Part shown: piece by piece, positions 31,728 to 34,914 of the stretch
Layout: every line of letters begins with the position of its first letter
Position numbering within the stretch: the first letter of the stretch is position 1
Assembly: GCF_016937535.1 (NCBI RefSeq)
Contig: NZ_JAFHKK010000025.1
Coordinates: forward strand, 1 to 34,914
DNA: 34,914 nucleotides
Source: Sulfurospirillum tamanense
Lineage (GTDB): Bacteria; Campylobacterota; Campylobacteria; Campylobacterales; Campylobacteraceae
Reading direction: 5' to 3'
Translations under genes and position numbers: made by a program
Notes under the pieces: generated by a model
What the model was told of the DNA's origin: nothing
Seen by the model: only the letters and a program-made list of their open reading frames with translations
Database searches by the model: none

Positions 31728-32510
31728 TTAGCATCCAATAATGACATCACTGGGGTCAAAGCTCGCCCAGAGCGTGTCGCCTTTTTTGCACAAGGGAAAG
31801 CCCTCTTTTATTCCCGTAGCCACAAGGCTTTGCGTGCCACACAGCAAGGTAAGCTCTGCCATGCTTTCACATTCAGAGAGTGCAATCACCGTTCCTTTGA
31901 GCACATTATGCGAAGGATGGCAGGTTTTAGGGGAAGCGTGAAGCGTGAGCCACGACGCTTTGATGATGGCGTACATCCTTTGCCCCACACTTAGCCCAAG
32001 TTCTGCCACACTCGTTTGGGTGATGTGTGCGTCAAGGGTCGTGTCTGCATCTAGTCTTAGGGTGAGTTTGGTGTTTACATGTAAAGGGGTGATGGCTTCT
32101 AAAAGGCCCTCTAGTTGGTTGCGCGCACTGGTGCGAATAGCAGGGCGTGAAAGCAACTGCATCAACCCCCTTGCGTCATCCAAGTGGGGTTCTATGGCAT
32201 CAAAAAAGCTTTTTTGTGCCCTCTCTAGGGTTTCAAAAAGGGCGATGTAATGGCGCGCTTTGGGTGTCAGAGCCGACCCGCCCCCGCCTTTGCCGCCCGT
32301 GCTTTTTTGGGTGAGGGTTTCGCCTGAGAGTGCTTCCATCTCCCTCATGCTGTCCCACGCGGCTTTGTAGCTCATACCCATGGCTTTGGCGGCTTTGGCC
32401 AACGAGCCGTGGGTGTCGATGCTTTTGAGAAGTTCGATGCGTCCTTTGCCAAAAAACCCGTGATTATGCTTGTCAATCCAAAAGGCTGCGCCCAGTTGCA
32501 ATTTTTCCAT
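31728..32510 (-). CDS. modE: Molybdate-responsive transcriptional regulator ModE
   Basis: A 260-residue regulator. Residues 1-110 form the winged helix (FFGKGRIELLKSIDTHGSLAKAAKAMGMSYKAAWDSMREMEAL, the ModE signature) with a glycine-rich wing (STGGKGGGGSALTPKA). Two TOBE-type domains follow (about 123-190 and 195-260), the first with SARNQLEG, the molybdate-binding phrase. Bound to molybdate it should repress modA transport genes. Two adjacent ATGs exist; the second (32510) is five bases from AGGAG and is preferred. The gene has its own ModE-type site overlapping its promoter, so it is autoregulated. It is separated from modA by a 57-base gap in the same direction. Confidence 0.94.
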   Translation of the reverse strand: MEKLQLGAAFWIDKHNHGFFGKGRIELLKSIDTHGSLAKAAKAMGMSYKAAWDSMREMEALSGETLTQKSTGGKGGGGSALTPKARHYIALFETLERAQKSFFDAIEPHLDDARGLMQLLSRPAIRTSARNQLEGLLEAITPLHVNTKLTLRLDADTTLDAHITQTSVAELGLSVGQRMYAIIKASWLTLHASPKTCHPSHNVLKGTVIALSECESMAELTLLCGTQSLVATGIKEGFPLCKKGDTLWASFDPSDVIIGC

Positions 32511-32520
32511 CATCTCTCCT

Positions 32521-32544
32521 CGTTATGTAAAAAAAAGTATAATG
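32521..32544. promoter_or_regulatory. ModE operator of modE
   Basis: CGTTATGTA ... TATAATG spans 24 bases, the same length as the core of the modA operator (31684-31707), with the same CGTTATGTA arm and one mismatch in the other arm. It abuts the AGGAG of modE and overlaps a minus-strand TATACT, so binding would block modE transcription. Confidence 0.75.
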
Positions 32545-32601
32545 AAAAAAGCTTTACATGTAAAGAAAAAATGGGGTAAGATGACGTAAAAAAGGAAGCG
32601 C

Positions 32602-32916
32602 ATGGCCCACTACAACCTTTTTGCCCCAAAACCCCCTTTAAACAATGAAGAACACGCGACCACCCTCCTCTCTCACTCCAACGCCAAAATCTTCCACATC
32701 GTCTCGCCGCCCCACTTTCAAAGTGACCTCTTTTGTCAAAACGAAGACGAATGGGTGAGCTTACTCCAAGGGGAGGCGACCCTTGCGATTGAGGGAGAAC
32801 TTCACGCCTTAAAAGCGGGCGACACCTTGCTTATCCCCGCCAACACGCCCCATCAGGTGATAGACACGTCTGAAAAACCTTTGGCCATGTGGTTAGCGGT
32901 GCATCTTTACATGTAA
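32602..32916 (+). CDS. Small cupin-domain protein
   Basis: A 104-residue single cupin. Cupin motif 1 is seen as ENEDEWVSLLQGEATLAIEGELHALKAGD with E-x-x-x-L-x-G-E, and motif 2 as LLIPANTPHQVIDTSEKP with the conserved His. The first motif lacks the usual HxH (has EDEW), so metal binding may be altered. The substrate is unknown. AAGGAAG precedes the ATG. It is divergent from modE, across an 91-base gap that holds the modE operator and a TTACATGTAA copy, so co-control by ModE is possible. The end is Tyr-Met-stop within another palindrome copy (32907-32916). Confidence 0.82.
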   Translation: MAHYNLFAPKPPLNNEEHATTLLSHSNAKIFHIVSPPHFQSDLFCQNEDEWVSLLQGEATLAIEGELHALKAGDTLLIPANTPHQVIDTSEKPLAMWLAVHLYM

Positions 32917-32950
32917 GGGTGTGTAAAAAGGATTACTCCTTAATTTTGTG

Positions 32951-32956
32951 TATAAT
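32951..32956 (+). promoter_or_regulatory. -10 element of the EAL-HDOD gene
   Basis: TATAAT at 32951-32956, 26 bases upstream of the ATG at 32983, in an AT-rich stretch with no clear -35. Confidence 0.55.
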
Positions 32957-32982
32957 ATTTTATATTATGTGAAGGTAACACC

Positions 32983-34218
32983 ATGGTAAAAAGCGGCATC
33001 ATCGCCAGACAACCCATTCTTTCGCGCAGTGGAAAAGTCTATGGTTATGAACTTTTGTACCGCAATTCCAACACCAACACGGCAGATGTGTTTGATGACA
33101 ACCAAGCCACTAGCAGTGTGCTTGTGGCAGCTTTGACCACCTTTGGCCTTAATAAACTTATCGGCGACAAAAAAGCTTTCATCAACGTAGGCAAAGACCT
33201 TTTGCTCGACCCCATTCTTGAAATCATCCCCAAAGAGCGCTTTGTGCTAGAAATTTTAGAAGACGTAGAGATAGACGAAGCTGCCAAGGAGCGCATCGCT
33301 TACCTTCATGCGCTTGGCTACACCATCGCCATTGATGACTTGAATACCCAAGAGGAATTGATTAAAAATTTTGAGCCCATTTTGAGCATGGTGCATATTT
33401 TAAAATTTGACATCACGCAAATGACCATCGAAGCCCTCAAAGAAAAAATGGCTTTTTTTAAACACTATAAAGTGCAATTTTTAGCCGAAAAAGTGGAAAC
33501 CCAAGAGGAATACCACGCCTACAAAGCGCTTGGATTTGACTATTTTCAAGGCTATTTTTTCTCCAAACCCGATATTTTAAAAAAAGAAAAACTCGACCCC
33601 TCGCGCGCTCTCATTTTGCGTATCACCACCCTTTTGAACGACGAAAATGTCTCCATCAAGCGCATTGAAGCGGAGTTTTCCAAATCCATCGACCTTACCA
33701 TTAACCTCTTAAAATACCTCAACTCCGCCTACATCGGCACAAAAAACAACATCACCTCCATCTCCCACGCTATCGCGCTTTTGGGGCGCACGGGGCTTGC
33801 AAGGTGGCTAACCTTGTTCCTATACTCTGATGCCAAAAACAACATCTTTGCTGTTCCGCTGCTTGAGAGTTCTTTGTTTAAGGCAAAATTCATGAGCGAG
33901 CTTGCCCTCGCCTTGAAACTGGATGCAAAGTTTCAAGAAAAAGCCTACCTTACAGGGATGATTTCCTTGGTAGATACCCTTTTAAACACCACCTTTGAAG
34001 AGATTTTTGACGAGATAAGTTTTGAAGAAGACATCAAAACCGCCATCACAGACAAGCAAGGCCGCCTTGGAAAACTCCTCCACATCTCCGACATGGCCAG
34101 CAAAGGAGATGAGAAAATCTTTGCCATCTTTGCAAAGCTAGGCATCACCCAAGAAAAACTCGAAGACATCCTCACCACCTGCTACGCATGGCTTGAAGAA
34201 AACAAGAGTGCAATATAG
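32983..34218 (+). CDS. EAL-HDOD domain signalling protein (YuxH-type)
   Basis: A 411-residue soluble protein. Residues 1-200 form an EAL-like domain: IIARQPILSRSGKVYGYELLYR, FINVGKDLLLD, LEILEDVEID, IAIDDLNTQEEL, HILKFDIT, AEKVETQEEY and DYFQGYFFSKP. Residues 205-400 are an HDOD domain (VSIKRIEAEFSKSIDLTINLLKYLNSAYI, ITSISHAIALLGRTGLARWLTLFLY). The EAL part keeps several acidic residues (YELLYR, DD, E in AEKVE), yet proteins of this architecture usually are not active phosphodiesterases; activity cannot be judged from sequence. It may be a c-di-GMP-linked adaptor in motility or virulence-type control, as CdgR/YuxH family members. GAAGG precedes the ATG. It is a single-gene unit. Confidence 0.9.
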   Translation: MVKSGIIARQPILSRSGKVYGYELLYRNSNTNTADVFDDNQATSSVLVAALTTFGLNKLIGDKKAFINVGKDLLLDPILEIIPKERFVLEILEDVEIDEAAKERIAYLHALGYTIAIDDLNTQEELIKNFEPILSMVHILKFDITQMTIEALKEKMAFFKHYKVQFLAEKVETQEEYHAYKALGFDYFQGYFFSKPDILKKEKLDPSRALILRITTLLNDENVSIKRIEAEFSKSIDLTINLLKYLNSAYIGTKNNITSISHAIALLGRTGLARWLTLFLYSDAKNNIFAVPLLESSLFKAKFMSELALALKLDAKFQEKAYLTGMISLVDTLLNTTFEEIFDEISFEEDIKTAITDKQGRLGKLLHISDMASKGDEKIFAIFAKLGITQEKLEDILTTCYAWLEENKSAI

Positions 34219-34300
34219 TTTTAAAAAATCATGGTGACCTTAACTTTGAGACCATGTCGCACGGACAAATAAGCAAACTGGTAAATTTTAAAGTGTCAAC

Positions 34301-34330
34301 AAAAAAAGCCCAAGGTGCCAAAACACCTTG
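34301..34330 (-). terminator. Intrinsic terminator of the tup/mop unit (minus strand)
   Basis: CAAGGTG (34311-34317) and CACCTTG (34324-34330) form the stem; read on the minus strand it is followed by GGGC and a run of seven T. The plus side has no T-run, so it serves the Mop gene on the minus strand. Confidence 0.75.
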
Positions 34331-34344
34331 AACCTAAGATTGGC

Positions 34345-34557
34345 CTAGTCTTCCACTCCGACCATAACGTCTGAAGCTTTGATGACAACGCTGGCCTTTT
34401 TGCCCTCTTTTAGCCCTAAGGCTTCGTAAGATTTTTTGGTAATGATAGAAGTAATGCACACTTGCGGAGCAAGCTCAATAGCGACTTCCACATTAACAGC
34501 ACCAATATCGATAGACTTTACCGTGCCATGAAGCACATTACGTGCACTAAGTTTCAT
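34345..34557 (-). CDS. Molybdenum-pterin/oxyanion-binding protein (Mop, single TOBE domain)
   Basis: A 70-residue Mop protein: MKLSARNVLHGTVKSIDIGAVNVEV, then VCITSIITKKSYEALGLKEGKKASVVIKASDVMVG, the full family consensus (SARN, ITxxS, KAxxVxVG). Such proteins assemble into hexamers that store molybdate or tungstate in the cytoplasm. AAGGAGAGCC precedes the ATG. It lies 9 bases after the stop of the TupA-like binding protein, so both are in one operon. It ends 27 bases before the terminator at 34301-34330. Confidence 0.93.
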   Translation of the reverse strand: MKLSARNVLHGTVKSIDIGAVNVEVAIELAPQVCITSIITKKSYEALGLKEGKKASVVIKASDVMVGVED

Positions 34558-34566
34558 TGGCTCTCC

Positions 34567-34914
34567 TTAACGGTCATAGGGTTTAGCATAAACAGCATCA
34601 TTGTAAATCGGCTCACCATACATTTGTGTACCAAAGGTGCCGATGATGCGTTGTCCTTCCGGCCCTCCCACAAAGTCCACAAACGCTTTACTAAGAACTT
34701 TTTTATCCGTCTCAAGACCTGCTTGCTTGAGAGCATTGTAGGTATTGACCAGCATCACATCTCCACGAAAAAGAACCGCAAGGTTGCTAAGCTCTTTTTT
34801 TGCCGCGACCCACGTACTGCTGTCTGTCATGAAGTACCCGCCTGTAGTGTCGGCTTTTTTAAGGGTTGCTAACATAAAATCTTTGTTGGGCACATACCAG
34901 TCCCCCTGTGGCTC
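34567..34914 (-). CDS. TupA-like tungstate-binding protein, C-terminal part (truncated by window edge)
   Basis: The frame is open to the window end, giving 115 residues without a start. EPQGDWYVPNKDFMLATLKKADTTGGYFMTDSSTWVAAK, LAVLFRGDVMLVNTYNALKQAG and VDFVGGPEGQRIIGTFGTQMYGEPIYND match the C-terminal half of tungstate-binding TupA proteins (the GYxLTDxxT region, the L-V-N-x-Y segment and the F-x-x-x-x-x-G-Q-x-I-x-x-F end). The GTG at 34893 is internal to the domain, so it is not the start. With the adjoining Mop gene, this suggests a second, tungstate-directed uptake system beside the molybdate operon. The transporter genes would lie outside the window. Confidence 0.8.
   Translation of the reverse strand, partial: EPQGDWYVPNKDFMLATLKKADTTGGYFMTDSSTWVAAKKELSNLAVLFRGDVMLVNTYNALKQAGLETDKKVLSKAFVDFVGGPEGQRIIGTFGTQMYGEPIYNDAVYAKPYDR

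Larger units (their letters stand above)
4903..32916. repeat. Family of TTACATGTAA palindromes dispersed through the window
   Basis: Exact copies begin at 4903, 7050, 10377, 15987, 18862, 19134, 19493, 25272, 27599, 29583, 32075, 32554 and 32907. Copies with one terminal mismatch begin at 24865 (GTACATGTAA), 24891, 26852 and 30194 (CTACATGTAA). Three are intergenic, eleven are read TTA-CAT-GTA (Leu-His-Val) in the local gene, and three are read Tyr-Met, two of these with the stop codon TAA. Copies at 4895-4920, 25269-25284 and 27596-27611 extend into longer perfect palindromes. The window interval given simply spans first to last copy. Confidence 0.92.

Noticed and set aside
34230-34256. CATGGT/ACCATG inverted repeat after the EAL-HDOD gene
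   Set aside because: The stem is only six pairs with a long loop and no T-run, so it is not a credible terminator.
1-34914. CRISPR array, insertion sequence, tRNA or prophage
   Set aside because: No regular spacer-repeat array, transposase, cloverleaf or phage gene was seen; the dispersed TTACATGTAA copies are too short and irregular for CRISPR repeats.

Overview
The window looks like a chromosomal segment of a Campylobacterota (Epsilonproteobacteria) species, most likely a free-living respiratory type close to Sulfurospirillum. This is inferred from protein style, compact operons, AT-rich TATAAT-type promoters without clear -35 boxes and the large molybdate/tungstate gene complement; no rRNA or marker gene settles it. 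I saw no tRNA, rRNA, CRISPR array, transposase or phage gene. Every intergenic gap is below 300 bases.

Region 1 (1-18160, all + strand) is a complete Lap-type adhesion locus: a TolC/LapE-like outer-membrane channel (5' end cut off), a LapB-like type I secretion ABC exporter with a degenerate C39-like domain, a LapC-like membrane fusion protein, a LuxR-type regulator, a 2557-residue LapA-like adhesin with N-terminal retention module and di-alanine cleavage site, a LapG-like periplasmic cysteine protease, a LapD-like degenerate GGDEF/EAL receptor, a second LapG-like protease, and a methyl-accepting chemotaxis protein. The expected logic is that c-di-GMP bound to LapD sequesters LapG and keeps the adhesin on the cell surface, while low c-di-GMP frees LapG to cut the retention module. 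Two LapG paralogues around one LapD and the adjoining chemoreceptor are the unusual parts.

Region 2 (18180-25981) is mixed: iron superoxide dismutase, a short PhnA/YjdM-like protein, a membrane diguanylate cyclase, an AraC-family regulator broken by a frameshift, a porin-like protein with a YceI-family partner, a dienelactone hydrolase, and NnrS with a Tpx-type peroxidase. A 35-bp composite site occurs in front of both the broken AraC gene and the porin. A perfect FNR-type box lies midway between tpx-nnrS and a divergent MOSC gene.

Region 3 (26104-34914) is devoted mostly to molybdenum/tungsten: a MOSC protein, a seven-gene minus-strand operon (modA, second modA-like gene, modB-like gene, modD, TOBE protein, modB, modC), modE, then a cupin, an EAL-HDOD protein, a Mop protein and the C-terminal part of a TupA-like binding protein. 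Two matching ModE-type operators of identical length abut the ribosome binding sites of modA and modE.

Across the whole window the palindrome TTACATGTAA occurs 13 times exactly and 4 more times with one terminal mismatch, mostly inside genes where it reads Leu-His-Val. This highly iterated palindrome is the most striking unexplained sequence signal here.
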